A stretch of 64,000 nucleotides of DNA. Origin: Dysosmobacter segnis. Its GTDB lineage: Bacteria; Bacillota; Clostridia; Oscillospirales; Oscillospiraceae. The number at the start of each line of letters is the position of its first letter. Position 1 is the stretch's first letter. The notes under the pieces are model-generated. The model was not told where the DNA came from. It searched no databases and saw only the letters and a list, made by a program, of their open reading frames with translations. The DNA lies in the NCBI RefSeq assembly GCF_014297285.1, contig NZ_JACOQI010000013.1:24846-88845 (forward strand), read 5' to 3'. This document shows positions 1-8,731 of the stretch, piece by piece. Position numbers and translations under genes: made by a program.

Positions 1-1
1 G

Positions 2-532
2 GCGGATACCGTCACCGTCGACGAAAAAACTGTCCGGGGCCGGGTCACGGTGGAAAACGGCGTTACCTATGTCCCTCTGCGGCTGGTGGGGGAGGCCCTT
101 GACTGTCAGGTGGAGTGGGATCCCTATCTGGGGGGCGCGGCAGTGACCTCTCCCGGTGCGGCCTACGATGCCGGGGAATTGTACTGGCTGTCCCGGATCA
201 TCTGCGCCGAAAGCGGCGCGGAGTCCATGGCCGGGCAGATCGCCGTAGGCAATGTGATTTTGAACCGGGTCAGGAACGGCAGCTTTCCTAATACTGTGGA
301 GGGCGTTATTTTCGACCGGAAGGACGCGGTGCAGTTCGAGCCGGTGAGCAACGGGCGGGTCTATCTGCCGCCTACCTCACAGTCGGTGGAGGCCGCCAAG
401 CGGGCGCTGGACGGGGAAAATGTTGTCGGCTCCGCCCTGTATTTCTACGCCCCGGCTCTATCGCAGGGGACGTGGATCAACGCCAACCGACCCTATCAGC
501 AGACCATCGGCTGCCATCGGTTCTACCGGTGA
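2..532 (+). CDS. Cell-wall hydrolase, SleB/Hydrolase_2 type, 5' end outside window
   Basis: The reading frame is open from the window edge, so the N-terminus is missing. The first ~45 residues (VENGVTYVPLRLVGEAL) resemble a copper-amine-oxidase-like stalk domain, common in secreted clostridial wall proteins. The C-terminal ~120 residues form a SleB-type hydrolase domain: the segment RIICAESGAESMAGQIAVGN holds the expected catalytic Glu and is followed by VILNRV and QFEPVSNG. By family it would cleave peptidoglycan in spore cortex or vegetative wall outside the membrane. A bidirectional terminator follows directly. A signal peptide would lie outside the window. Confidence 0.85.
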   Translation, partial: ADTVTVDEKTVRGRVTVENGVTYVPLRLVGEALDCQVEWDPYLGGAAVTSPGAAYDAGELYWLSRIICAESGAESMAGQIAVGNVILNRVRNGSFPNTVEGVIFDRKDAVQFEPVSNGRVYLPPTSQSVEAAKRALDGENVVGSALYFYAPALSQGTWINANRPYQQTIGCHRFYR

Positions 533-560
533 TACGGGACAGGAGGGTGCTTCATATACA

Positions 561-598
561 TAAAAATCGGCTTCCGTTTTACGGAAGCCGGTTTTTAT
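561..598. terminator. Bidirectional intrinsic terminator
   Basis: Inverted repeat CGGCTTCCGT / ACGGAAGCCG around a short T-rich loop, with an A tract before and a T tract after. It can end both the hydrolase gene (plus) and the adenine deaminase gene (minus), which converge here. Confidence 0.85.
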
Positions 599-606
599 AT
601 GACTAT

Positions 607-2331
607 TTAAACGTAGCTCTGGGTGGTCACATCGAACACGCCCCGGGTGGTGATGCGGAGGGAGGGAATCACCGGCAGGGCCATGAAGCTCAGAGTCATG
701 AAGGGATCGATGCCGGGGTTCACGCCCAGCTTGTGGGCGGCATCCTTGGCGGTTTCCAGCTTTTCGTTCACCGTGACCAGCGGCTCGTCGCTCATGATGC
801 CGGCGATGGCCAGAGGCACCTCCGCCACGCTCTGTCCGCCGTCCCACACCACGATGCCGCCGTTCAGCTCCACTACCCGGTTGACGGCGGCGGCCATATC
901 CATCTCGTTGGTGCCCACCACGATGATGTTGTGGGAATCGTGGGAGATGGAGGTGGCTACCGCGCCGGATTTCAGGCCGTAGCCCTGAATGTAGCCGATG
1001 CCGATGTGATGGGTGTTCTTGTGCCGTTCCACAACGGCGATCTTCAGCACATCATATTCCACATCGATACGGTCAGAGTACCCGGCGTCCACCGTGGTGA
1101 TCTCGCCGTCCACCATACCGATGATGCCCCGGGGACGCTTCTCGGCGAAGTCCTCGGCGGTGAGGGCCGCCACATGGAAGGTCTTGTGAGCCCGCTCCAC
1201 CAGATACGGCTCGATCTCCGGGGATGGGAAATCCTGGATCTCGCCGTGATCCACCATGAGAACGCCCTTCTTGTAGACCTGCTCGATGTTGAAGTCCTGG
1301 AAATTGTCGATAATGACGAAGTCTGCCAGATAGCCGGGGGAAATGCCGCCCCGGTTGTTCAGCAGGAAGTACCGGGCGGCGTTGTGGCAGGCCACCTTGA
1401 CTGCGGTGATGGGGTCGGCCCCCAGAGAGATGGCCTTCTTCACGATATAGTCGATGTGGCCCTTTTCCAGCAGGTCATTGGGGTGCTTATCGTCTGTGCA
1501 GAACATGCAGCGGTCAGCATACTTGCCGGTGAGCAGGGGCATCAATGCCTCCAGGTTCCGGGCAGCGGTCCCCTCACGGATCATGATGAACTGGCCCCGC
1601 TCCAGCTTGGCGATGGCGTCCTTCACATCATGGCACTCGTGGTCGGAGTAGACGCCGGCGGCGATGTAGGCGTTGAGGTCGTTGCCCTGAAGGTCCGGGG
1701 CGTGGCCGTCGATCTTCTTGTGGTGGGCCTGTGCCGCCACGATCTTCTCCACGGTCTGCTCGTCGCCGTTGATGGCGCCCACAAAGTTCATCATCTCCGC
1801 AAGGCCCTGTACTCTGGGATGGTCATAGAAGCTGTCGATGGCCCGATAGTCCAGAATGGCCCCGGACTCGTCCAGCGGCGTGGCGGGGACGCAGGAGGGC
1901 AGCATGAACCGCACGTCTACCGGCAGATCCTCTGTGGCCTGCAGCATATACTCGATGCCGTCGGTGCCCATGACGTTAGCGATCTCGTGGGGATCCGTTA
2001 CCACCGTGGTGGTTCCGTGAGGCAGGACGGCCTTCACGAACTCCGTGGGACTGACCAAGGAGCTTTCCAGATGAATGTGGGCGTCCAGGAAACCGGGGAG
2101 AACGATCTTGCCGGTGCAGTCCACCTCAGACCGGCCTTGATAGCTTCCCATGCCCACGATCAGACCTTCCGCCACGGCAATGTCCATGGTGGACAGTTCA
2201 TTGGAGAACACGTTGACAAAGGTGGCGTTTTTCAGCACCAGATCCGCAGGCTCCCGCCCGGCGGCGGCCGCGATGATCCGCTGCTTTTTCAGCAGCTTTC
2301 GGTTGATCTTTCCAGCATAGCTTTCCGGCAT
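607..2331 (-). CDS. ade: Adenine deaminase
   Basis: 574 aa, full length for the AdeC/Ade family of the amidohydrolase superfamily. It hydrolyses adenine to hypoxanthine and ammonia in cytoplasmic purine salvage. Visible motifs are the metal-binding FLDAHIHLESS segment near residue 80, VVTDPHEIANVMG soon after, and CTDDKHPNDLLEKG near mid-protein; the C-terminal part ends with the typical MTLSFMALPVIPSLR segment. The ATG at 2331 follows an AGGAGTG site. It is monocistronic, between a terminator and its own promoter, and divergent from polA. No purine riboswitch is visible in its ~80-nt leader. Confidence 0.95.
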   Translation of the reverse strand: MPESYAGKINRKLLKKQRIIAAAAGREPADLVLKNATFVNVFSNELSTMDIAVAEGLIVGMGSYQGRSEVDCTGKIVLPGFLDAHIHLESSLVSPTEFVKAVLPHGTTTVVTDPHEIANVMGTDGIEYMLQATEDLPVDVRFMLPSCVPATPLDESGAILDYRAIDSFYDHPRVQGLAEMMNFVGAINGDEQTVEKIVAAQAHHKKIDGHAPDLQGNDLNAYIAAGVYSDHECHDVKDAIAKLERGQFIMIREGTAARNLEALMPLLTGKYADRCMFCTDDKHPNDLLEKGHIDYIVKKAISLGADPITAVKVACHNAARYFLLNNRGGISPGYLADFVIIDNFQDFNIEQVYKKGVLMVDHGEIQDFPSPEIEPYLVERAHKTFHVAALTAEDFAEKRPRGIIGMVDGEITTVDAGYSDRIDVEYDVLKIAVVERHKNTHHIGIGYIQGYGLKSGAVATSISHDSHNIIVVGTNEMDMAAAVNRVVELNGGIVVWDGGQSVAEVPLAIAGIMSDEPLVTVNEKLETAKDAAHKLGVNPGIDPFMTLSFMALPVIPSLRITTRGVFDVTTQSYV

Positions 2332-2417
2332 AGTACCACTCCTTCTATAAATTTAACAGAAATCGGAATTGCTTATAGCAGACATAACGAAATGTAATAT
2401 CTGTTGTTCTTGGGAGC

Positions 2418-2446
2418 AGTATACTTGAAAAAACCTGATTTGTCCA
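2418..2446 (-). promoter_or_regulatory. Promoter of ade
   Basis: On the minus strand a -35 TGGACA (2446-2441) and -10 TATACT (2423-2418) are separated by 17 bp, about 85 nt upstream of the ade start. Read from the sequence only. Confidence 0.65.
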
Positions 2447-2550
2447 TAGAAGAGACGGCGGTTTCCCGCCGAAATTTTATCCGGATTTTCGGCAGAATTT
2501 GACAGGCGGGGGAAACCGGGCGTCTCAACCGGTTTTTCGCGGGAAATCCA

Positions 2551-2579
2551 TTGCGAAACAGCGGAAAAGAGGCTATAAT
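2551..2579 (+). promoter_or_regulatory. Promoter of polA operon
   Basis: -35 TTGCGA (2551-2556), 17-bp spacer, perfect -10 TATAAT (2574-2579), 38 nt before the polA start. A GC-rich stretch with no other recognised feature separates it from the ade promoter. Confidence 0.8.
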
Positions 2580-2616
2580 AAACTTAACTATGTCAAAAAA
2601 ATCCGGAGGTTTTTCC

Positions 2617-5268
2617 ATGAAGTGCATGGTCATTGACGGCAACTCCATCATCAACCGGGCCTATTACGGCATCCGCCCCCTGACTAACCGGGAAGGGCTG
2701 TACACCCACGCCGTGTTCGGCTTTCTCACCACGTTGCTGCGCCTGAAAGAGGAAGAACGGCCGGATGCCCTGTGCGTCACCTTCGACCTCCATGCCCCTA
2801 CCTTCCGTCACAAGGCGGACGAGGCGTACAAGGCCACCCGGAAGCCCATGCCGGAGGAATTGCGGATGCAGGTGCCGGTGCTGAAAGAGGTGCTGGATAC
2901 CCTGAACATCCCCCGCTATGAAATGGAGGGGTGGGAGGCCGATGACCTGATCGGCACCATTTCCCGGAAATGCGAGGCGGCGGGCTGGGACTGCGTGGTG
3001 GTGACAGGAGACAAGGATTCCCTTCAGCTCATCACCGATCGCACCAAGGTGAAGCTGGTGTCCACCCGCATGGGCCAGACCACCACCAAGGATATGACCC
3101 CGGAGACTTTCCGGGCGCAGTACGGCTTTGAACCCATCCACATGATCGACCTGAAGGCCCTCATGGGAGACACCTCCGACAATATCCCCGGCGTACCGGG
3201 GGTGGGAGAAAAGACCGCCATGGACCTTATTCAAAAATATGGCAGCGTGGACGCCATTTATGAAAAGCTTCCGGATATCGACGCCAAGCCCGCCGCCATC
3301 AAAAAGCTGACGGCGGGAGAGGACGCAGCCCGCCATTCCTACTGGCTGGCCACCATTGTCACTGATGCGCCGCTGTCCTTCGACCCGGCGGAAAACCGGG
3401 TGCAGGAGCCGACACCGGCGGCGTATCCCCTGTTTTTGAAGCTGGAATTTTCCAAGCTGATTGAAAAAATGGGCCTGCGTCCAGAGGAAACGGCTCCGGC
3501 GGATGCCGCGCCGGACGTCACCGTGACGGCGGAGCGGATCACGGAGGAATCCCGTGCCCGGGAGGTGCTGGAACTGTTCCGCAAGGCGGATCATGTGACG
3601 GTGCTGGCCCTGCCGGACCTCTCCGGGGTCATTGCGGACTGCGATACCGGGGCGGATACCGCCCTGTCGGCGGAATTTTTCTTCGAGCGCTACACCGGTG
3701 ACTGGAACGCGCTGCTGAACGCCCTGTTCGCCGCCGACATTAAAAAAGTGAGCCACAATGTGAAGGACCTGACCCGGACCCTGCTGGAAAACGGCCTGAA
3801 CGCCGAGGGCTTCATATTCGACACGGCCCTGGCTGCCTATCTGGCGGATGCCACCAGCGGCAAATATGAAATCGGTCAGCTGTTCGCCGGGTATTTCCAC
3901 ACGGAGCTGGTAAAGCCGGTCCATCTGGAACCGGATGCCTTCTCCTTGCTGGGGGATGTGACGGCGGCGGAGGCTGCCTTCCACAGCTACACCAGCGCCG
4001 TGGACGCCCTGTACGGAGTGCTGGCCCCCAAGTTGAAGGAGCTGGACCTCTGGGATCTGTACGCCACGGCGGAGCTGCCGCTGTGCCGGGTGCTGGCGGA
4101 AATGGAACTGGCTGGCTGCCGGGTGGACAAGGGGGCGCTGGTGTCCTTCGGGGAGATGCTCTCCGAAAAGGCTGCCGCTCTGGAGCAGGGCATTTACAAC
4201 ATGGCCGGGGAGGAATTCAACATCAACTCCCCCAAGCAGCTGGGAGAAATTTTATTCGGCAAGCTGGGCCTGCCCCACGGCAAGAAAACGAAAACCGGCT
4301 GGTCCACCAATGCCGACGTGCTGGAAAAGCTGCGCTACGAGGCCCCTATCGTGGGGGCGGTGCTGGAATACCGACAGTACGCAAAGTTGAAGTCCACCTA
4401 TGCCGAGGGACTTTTGAAGGCCATGGACCCGGACGGGCGCATCCGCACCCGGTTCCAGATGACCGTTACCGCCACCGGGCGGCTCAGCTCCACGGAGCCG
4501 AATTTGCAGAACATTCCCACCCGGACGGACCTTGGCAGCGAAATTCGCCGGATGTTCATTCCGGCAGAGGGCTGCGTTCTGGTGGATGCGGACTACTCCC
4601 AAATTGAATTGCGGCTGCTGGCCCACATCTCCGGGGACGCGGCCATGCAGGCGGCGTTCACCACCGGCGCGGACATCCACACTGCCACGGCGGCTCAGGT
4701 GTTCCATGTGGCCCCCGGCGATGTGACCCACGAGATGCGCCGCCGGGCGAAAGCCGTGAACTTCGGCATTGTCTACGGCATCTCCGCCTTTTCCCTCAGT
4801 CAGGACATCGGCGTGACGGTGGCGGAGGCCAAGGCGTATATGGAGGCCTATTTCGCCACCTTCCCCGGTGTGCGGAAGTATATGGATGATGTGGTGGCAA
4901 AGGCCAAGGAGCAGGGGTATGTGGAGACGCTGTTCCACCGGCGGCGGGAGCTGCCGGAGATCCGCTCCTCCAATTTCAATATGCGCTCCTTCGGGGAGCG
5001 GGTGGCGCTGAATATGCCCATTCAGGGCACGGCGGCGGACATTATGAAGCTGGCTATGGTGGCCGTGGAAAAGCGGCTGAAACGGGAACTGCCGGAGGCC
5101 AAACTGGTCTTGCAGGTTCACGATGAGCTGATCGTGGAGTGCCCGGAGCCGCAGGCGGAGGCCGCGGCAAAGCTGCTGGAGGAGGAAATGGAGCAGGTGG
5201 CCCACCTGTCCGTCCCCCTGACGGCGGAGGCCCACTGGGGCCGCAACTGGCTGGAAGCTAAGGGATAA
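2617..5268 (+). CDS. polA: DNA polymerase I
   Basis: 883 aa from the ATG at 2617, chosen because GGAGGT lies 6 nt upstream; an in-frame start at 2551 would overlap the promoter. It fills gaps and removes RNA primers in replication and repair. The N-terminal ~290 residues are the 5'-3' exonuclease (DGNSIINRAYYG, EADDLIGT, MGDTSDNIPGVPGVGEKTA). The middle keeps a 3'-5' exonuclease fold (FDTALAAYLAD), but the usual DxE metal site is replaced around HVTVLALPDLSG, so proofreading is probably inactive, as in many Firmicutes PolA. The polymerase domain has motif A DADYSQIELR (~656), motif B RRRAKAVNFGIVYG (~707) and motif C QVHDELIVE (~834). First gene of polA-rimI-acetyltransferase. Confidence 0.97.
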   Translation: MKCMVIDGNSIINRAYYGIRPLTNREGLYTHAVFGFLTTLLRLKEEERPDALCVTFDLHAPTFRHKADEAYKATRKPMPEELRMQVPVLKEVLDTLNIPRYEMEGWEADDLIGTISRKCEAAGWDCVVVTGDKDSLQLITDRTKVKLVSTRMGQTTTKDMTPETFRAQYGFEPIHMIDLKALMGDTSDNIPGVPGVGEKTAMDLIQKYGSVDAIYEKLPDIDAKPAAIKKLTAGEDAARHSYWLATIVTDAPLSFDPAENRVQEPTPAAYPLFLKLEFSKLIEKMGLRPEETAPADAAPDVTVTAERITEESRAREVLELFRKADHVTVLALPDLSGVIADCDTGADTALSAEFFFERYTGDWNALLNALFAADIKKVSHNVKDLTRTLLENGLNAEGFIFDTALAAYLADATSGKYEIGQLFAGYFHTELVKPVHLEPDAFSLLGDVTAAEAAFHSYTSAVDALYGVLAPKLKELDLWDLYATAELPLCRVLAEMELAGCRVDKGALVSFGEMLSEKAAALEQGIYNMAGEEFNINSPKQLGEILFGKLGLPHGKKTKTGWSTNADVLEKLRYEAPIVGAVLEYRQYAKLKSTYAEGLLKAMDPDGRIRTRFQMTVTATGRLSSTEPNLQNIPTRTDLGSEIRRMFIPAEGCVLVDADYSQIELRLLAHISGDAAMQAAFTTGADIHTATAAQVFHVAPGDVTHEMRRRAKAVNFGIVYGISAFSLSQDIGVTVAEAKAYMEAYFATFPGVRKYMDDVVAKAKEQGYVETLFHRRRELPEIRSSNFNMRSFGERVALNMPIQGTAADIMKLAMVAVEKRLKRELPEAKLVLQVHDELIVECPEPQAEAAAKLLEEEMEQVAHLSVPLTAEAHWGRNWLEAKG

Positions 5269-5281
5269 GGAGTAACATACG

Positions 5282-5770
5282 ATGGAAGAGAAAAATCTGC
5301 ATGTCCGCATCGTGCCTATGACGGCGGACCATCTGGACGAGGTAGCAGAGCTGGAACGGATCTGCTTTTCTACGCCGTGGAGCCGGAATATGCTGGCGGA
5401 GGAACTGGACAACTACCTGTCCGCATTCCTTGTGGCGCTGGATGACAACGATAAGGTAGCAGGCTACGCCGGTTTGCAGGCGGTGCTGGACGAGGGTTAT
5501 ATCACCAATGTGGCCGTCCGGCCGGACTGCCGGAAGCAGGGCGTTGCCGGAAAGCTGCTGCAAGTGTTTCTTGACTTTGCTCAGGCCAACCATCTGGCGT
5601 TTCTGACGCTGGAAGTCCGGGCCTCCAACTACCCCGCCATCGCCCTGTACGGCAGCCGGGGCTTCCGGGGCGTGGGCCGGCGCAAGAATTACTATGAGCA
5701 TCCCCGGGAGGATGCCATCATTATGACAAGGGAGTTTGAACAGCATGGAACTGAGAATCCCGTCAGTTGA
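5282..5770 (+). CDS. rimI: Ribosomal protein S18 alanine N-acetyltransferase RimI
   Basis: 162 aa GNAT-fold acetyltransferase. RimI acetylates the N-terminal alanine of ribosomal protein S18. Visible family features are ELERICFSTPWSRNML near the N-terminus, the acetyl-CoA loop VAVRPDCRKQGVAGKLL (~80-96), and TLEVRASNYPAIALYGSRGF followed by R-K-NYYEHPREDAIIM, which together mark RimI among GNATs. It lies 13 nt after polA behind AAGGAG and overlaps the next gene by 26 nt. Linkage of rimI with tsaD, seen here two genes downstream, is common in Firmicutes. Confidence 0.93.
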   Translation: MEEKNLHVRIVPMTADHLDEVAELERICFSTPWSRNMLAEELDNYLSAFLVALDDNDKVAGYAGLQAVLDEGYITNVAVRPDCRKQGVAGKLLQVFLDFAQANHLAFLTLEVRASNYPAIALYGSRGFRGVGRRKNYYEHPREDAIIMTREFEQHGTENPVS

Positions 5771-6338
5771 ACAACTGAGGACGATTTATGACCGGGACCT
5801 GAAGGAAGCGTTTCCCACAGCGGAATTAAAACCCCTGCGGAATATTGAGAAGAGTTGGGCGGAGGGCTGGTACAAGCCCTACTGCCTGTTTGACGGAGAC
5901 AATATCGTAGGCGAAGCATTCCTCTGGCTGGGACATCCCGGCTGGGCACTGCTGGATTACCTGTGTGTTTCCAGTATCCGCCGCAACGGCGGCGTCGGTG
6001 CATCCATCCTGGAAAAGCTGCGGGAGCGGGAGGCGGGCACGGTGATCTTCGGTGAATCGGAGGCTCCGGAGGACGCGCCGGACCCGGAGATGGCCCGGCG
6101 GCGGTTGGGGTTCTATGCCCGGTGCGGTCTGCGGACCGCCGGGTATGATACGGAGATGTTCGGCGTCCACTACAAGACCCTGTATCTCGCCGGCGGCCCG
6201 GTGGATGACGCTGCGCTGATGGAAGAGCACCGGTTCGTTTACGAGAATACATTTTCTGCGGACAAGTACCACAAGTATGTCCGCATCCCCTTTGATCCCA
6301 AGGCGGCGCCGGGGCCAAAGGTGCCCTGGCAGCAGTAA
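5745..6338 (+). CDS. GNAT-like N-acetyltransferase of unknown substrate
   Basis: 197 aa from the ATG at 5745 behind AAGGGAG; a TTG at 5736 is a weaker alternative. The start lies inside the 3' end of rimI (26-nt overlap), so translation is probably coupled. It resembles GNAT proteins: LDYLCVSSIRRNGGVGASILEKL (~68-90) matches the acetyl-CoA-binding beta4-alpha3 element, and RRRLGFYARCGLRTAGYDTEMFG the C-terminal half. The substrate cannot be told. The position between rimI and tsaD suggests a translation-related or housekeeping role, which is inference. Confidence 0.75.
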   Translation: MELRIPSVEQLRTIYDRDLKEAFPTAELKPLRNIEKSWAEGWYKPYCLFDGDNIVGEAFLWLGHPGWALLDYLCVSSIRRNGGVGASILEKLREREAGTVIFGESEAPEDAPDPEMARRRLGFYARCGLRTAGYDTEMFGVHYKTLYLAGGPVDDAALMEEHRFVYENTFSADKYHKYVRIPFDPKAAPGPKVPWQQ

Positions 6339-6377
6339 GGCGGAGAACGCCGATCTTTTGGAGAAAGAAGCATTGCT

Positions 6378-7385
6378 ATGAAGATTTTAGCCTTTGAATC
6401 CTCCTGCGACGAGACCGCCGTGGCAGTGGTGGAGGACGGACGGCGGGTGTTGTCCGATGCCATTGCCTCTCAGGCGGACCTCCACGCTCTGTACGGCGGC
6501 GTGGTACCGGAGCTGGCCTCCCGCAAGCATGTTGAAGTGATCGCGGCCCTGACAGAAAAAGCCTTGGCGGACGCCGGCTGCACCCGGCAGGACATTGACG
6601 CCGTGGCCGTCACCTACGCCCCCGGACTTATCGGGGCCGTGCTGGTGGGCTTGAGCTTTGCTAAATCCGTGGCCTACGGTCTGGGAGTGCCTCTGATCCC
6701 GGTGCACCATGTCCGGGGCCATATCGCCGCCAACTACTTGGCTTTCCCGGAGCTGGAGCCGCCCTTTTTGGCACTGGCCATCTCCGGGGGCAACACAATG
6801 ATCGTGGACGTCCGGGATTATACGGATCTGGAAATTTTGGGTGCGACCCGGGACGACGCTGCGGGGGAATGCTTTGACAAAGCGGCCCGGGTGCTGGGTC
6901 TGCCTTACCCCGGCGGCGCGCCTATGGACAAGCTGGCCCAGCAGTCCAGAGGCGGCGTCTACACCCTGCCCCATTCCCATGTGGAGGGTGCCCCGCTGGA
7001 TATGAGCTTTTCCGGTCTGAAAACGGCTGTGGTGAATCTGGCCCATCACGCCGAGCAGGTGGGCGAGCCGCTGGATGCCCCGGCACTGGCACGAGACTTC
7101 GCCCAGGCTGTCAGCGATACGCTGGTCCCCCGCGTCATGGAAGCCGCAAAGCAGTCCGGCCGCACCGTCATCGTCGCCGCCGGCGGCGTGGCGGCCAACT
7201 CCGTCATCCGGGCGGACTTGGAGCGGGCCTGCGAAAAAGCCGGCTGCCGGTTGTATCTGCCGCCGCTGCGGTGGTGTGGCGACAACGGTGCCATGATCGG
7301 TGCACAGGGGTATTACGAATATCTGGCGGGTCATACGGCGGGCATGGACCTGAACGCCTACGCCACCCGCGACATCAGCGAATAA
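6378..7385 (+). CDS. tsaD: tRNA N6-adenosine threonylcarbamoyltransferase TsaD
   Basis: 335 aa, normal length for the TsaD/Kae1/YgjD family. It transfers threonylcarbamoyl from TC-AMP to A37 of ANN-decoding tRNAs, working with TsaB and TsaE, which are not in the window. It begins with the ASKHA-fold signature ILAFESSCDETAVAVVEDG. The metal ligands appear in the HHVRGH segment (~110-115), followed by FLALAISGGNTMIV and GECFDKAARVLGLPYPGG. The C-terminus has AAGGVAANSVIR and CGDNGAMIG. The ribosome binding site is weak. A strong terminator follows the stop. Confidence 0.96.
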   Translation: MKILAFESSCDETAVAVVEDGRRVLSDAIASQADLHALYGGVVPELASRKHVEVIAALTEKALADAGCTRQDIDAVAVTYAPGLIGAVLVGLSFAKSVAYGLGVPLIPVHHVRGHIAANYLAFPELEPPFLALAISGGNTMIVDVRDYTDLEILGATRDDAAGECFDKAARVLGLPYPGGAPMDKLAQQSRGGVYTLPHSHVEGAPLDMSFSGLKTAVVNLAHHAEQVGEPLDAPALARDFAQAVSDTLVPRVMEAAKQSGRTVIVAAGGVAANSVIRADLERACEKAGCRLYLPPLRWCGDNGAMIGAQGYYEYLAGHTAGMDLNAYATRDISE

Positions 7386-7390
7386 ACGAT

Positions 7391-7421
7391 ACCGGCGGTC
7401 ATCAGACCGCCGGTGTTTTTT
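7391..7421 (+). terminator. Terminator after tsaD
   Basis: Perfect 10-bp stem ACCGGCGGTC / GACCGCCGGT with an ATCA loop followed by GTTTTTT, 6 nt after the tsaD stop. A second hairpin (AAGCGCCG / CGGCGCTT, 7436-7462) without a T tract lies between it and the cysK end. Confidence 0.9.
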
Positions 7422-7515
7422 ACCGATATATGGATAAGCGCCGCAGCTCAGCCACGGCGCTTCTCCATTATTTAAGAGAGAGGATCAGAGAAGAAAAAGG
7501 AAAAGAGAAGAAAAA

Positions 7516-8448
7516 TCAATCCTGAAACAGCGGAGTGGAGAGATAGCGGTCGCCGGTATCTGGCAGAAGAACGGCAATGGTCTTGCCTTCAAATTCCGGC
7601 CGTTTGGCCAGCTGCACGGCGGCCCATACAGCGGCGCCGGAGGAGATGCCGACCAGCACGCCCTCCCGCTTGCCGATCAGCTTGCCGGTGGCGAAGGCGT
7701 CCTCATTTTCCACGGGGATGATCTCGTCATACACCTTGGTGTCCAGCACATCGGGGACAAAACCTGCGCCGATGCCCTGGATCTTGTGAGCGCCGCCGTG
7801 GCCCTCGCTGAGGACGGGAGAGCTCTTAGGCTCCACGGCCACCACCTTCACAGCGGGATTTTTGCTCTTGAGAAACTGACCCACACCGGTCAGGGTGCCG
7901 CCGGTGCCTACGCCGGCTACGAACGCATCCACCTGACCGTCCGTATCCGCCCAGATCTCCGGGCCGGTGGTCTCAAAATGGGCCTTGGGGTTGGCGGGAT
8001 TTACGAACTGACCGGGAATGAAGCTGTTTGGAATCTCCTTTGCCAGCTCGTTGGCCTTGGCAATGGCGCCCTTCATGCCCTGGAAGCCTTCGGAGAGAAC
8101 CAGCTCCGCGCCGTAGGCCTTCATGATCTGACGGCGCTCCACGCTCATGGTTTCCGGCATGACGATGATGATCCGGTAGCCCCGGGCGGCGGCTACGGAG
8201 GCCAGACCGATACCGGTGTTGCCGCTGGTGGGCTCAATGATGACAGAACCGGGCTTCAAAAGGCCCTTGGCCTCAGCGTCATCGATCATGGCCTTGGCAA
8301 TGCGGTCTTTCACGCTGCCGGCGGGATTGAAATATTCCAGCTTGGCCACGATTCTGGCCTTCAGACCAAATTCCTGTTCCAGATGGGTCAGCTCCAGCAA
8401 AGGGGTATGGCCGATCAACTGATCGGCGGCGGTATAGATACGAGACAT
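7516..8448 (-). CDS. cysK: Cysteine synthase A (O-acetylserine sulfhydrylase)
   Basis: 310 aa, standard CysK length. A PLP enzyme of fold type II that makes L-cysteine from O-acetylserine and sulfide in the cytoplasm. The PLP lysine is K47 in NPAGSVKDR; the substrate-binding loop PTSGNTGIG is at ~73-81; the phosphate-binding loop appears as [10 protein letters not shown] and the C-terminal SSGAA motif as [11 protein letters not shown]. The start ATG lies behind AAGGAG. No cysE is nearby. It is monocistronic with a near-consensus promoter, and an inverted repeat at the expected transcription start suggests repression by a sulfur or Fe-S regulator (inference). Confidence 0.96.
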   Translation of the reverse strand: MSRIYTAADQLIGHTPLLELTHLEQEFGLKARIVAKLEYFNPAGSVKDRIAKAMIDDAEAKGLLKPGSVIIEPTSGNTGIGLASVAAARGYRIIIVMPETMSVERRQIMKAYGAELVLSEGFQGMKGAIAKANELAKEIPNSFIPGQFVNPANPKAHFETTGPEIWADTDGQVDAFVAGVGTGGTLTGVGQFLKSKNPAVKVVAVEPKSSPVLSEGHGGAHKIQGIGAGFVPDVLDTKVYDEIIPVENEDAFATGKLIGKREGVLVGISSGAAVWAAVQLAKRPEFEGKTIAVLLPDTGDRYLSTPLFQD

Positions 8449-8573
8449 AAGATGATCTCCTTTTTATGTTGTAGAATGATTTATTGAGAAATGGAAAACG
8501 GATCATTCCTGACAACATCGGAAGCCTGGTGTCATACGGTTCATGGAAATCCTCTTTTCTGAGCGAATAAATA

Positions 8574-8592
8574 TAACCAATCAAGTAGGTTA
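8574..8592 (-). promoter_or_regulatory. Possible repressor operator at the cysK transcription start
   Basis: TAACC (8574-8578) and GGTTA (8588-8592) form an inverted repeat with a 9-nt centre, starting 5 bp downstream of the -10 box and so covering the likely +1. Size and place would suit an Rrf2-type (CymR/IscR-like) repressor site. The match to a known motif is not established, only the dyad and its position. Confidence 0.4.
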
Positions 8593-8597
8593 ATGGG

Positions 8598-8626
8598 AGT
8601 ATACGGCGGCGCATTTCCATTGTCAA
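8598..8626 (-). promoter_or_regulatory. Promoter of cysK
   Basis: Perfect -35 TTGACA (8626-8621), 17-bp spacer and -10 TATACT (8603-8598) on the minus strand, about 150 nt before the cysK start. One of the best matches to sigma-A consensus in the window. Confidence 0.85.
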
Positions 8627-8659
8627 GAGGAAATTTAAAAAAATCCGGGTTTCCAGCAG

Positions 8660-8693
8660 AAAAACCCGGCGGACACAGAGTGTGTCCGCCGGG
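8660..8693 (-). terminator. Terminator after the uridine-kinase-like gene
   Basis: On the minus strand CCGGCGGACACA / TGTGTCCGCCGG closes a 3-nt loop and is followed by GTTTTTC. It ends the minus-strand gene that stops at 8732 and sits upstream of the cysK promoter. Confidence 0.85.
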
Positions 8694-8731
8694 GATCAGA
8701 TAGATCGGATGAAATTGTCTGCAAATGGAGA

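Noticed and set aside
472..2397. 641-aa open frame on the plus strand
   Set aside because: It is the antisense of adenine deaminase, His/Gly/Val-rich with no domain; the minus-strand gene has clear family motifs.
2593..3984. 463-aa open frame opposite polA
   Set aside because: Antisense to the exonuclease domain of polA; no motif and no ribosome site.
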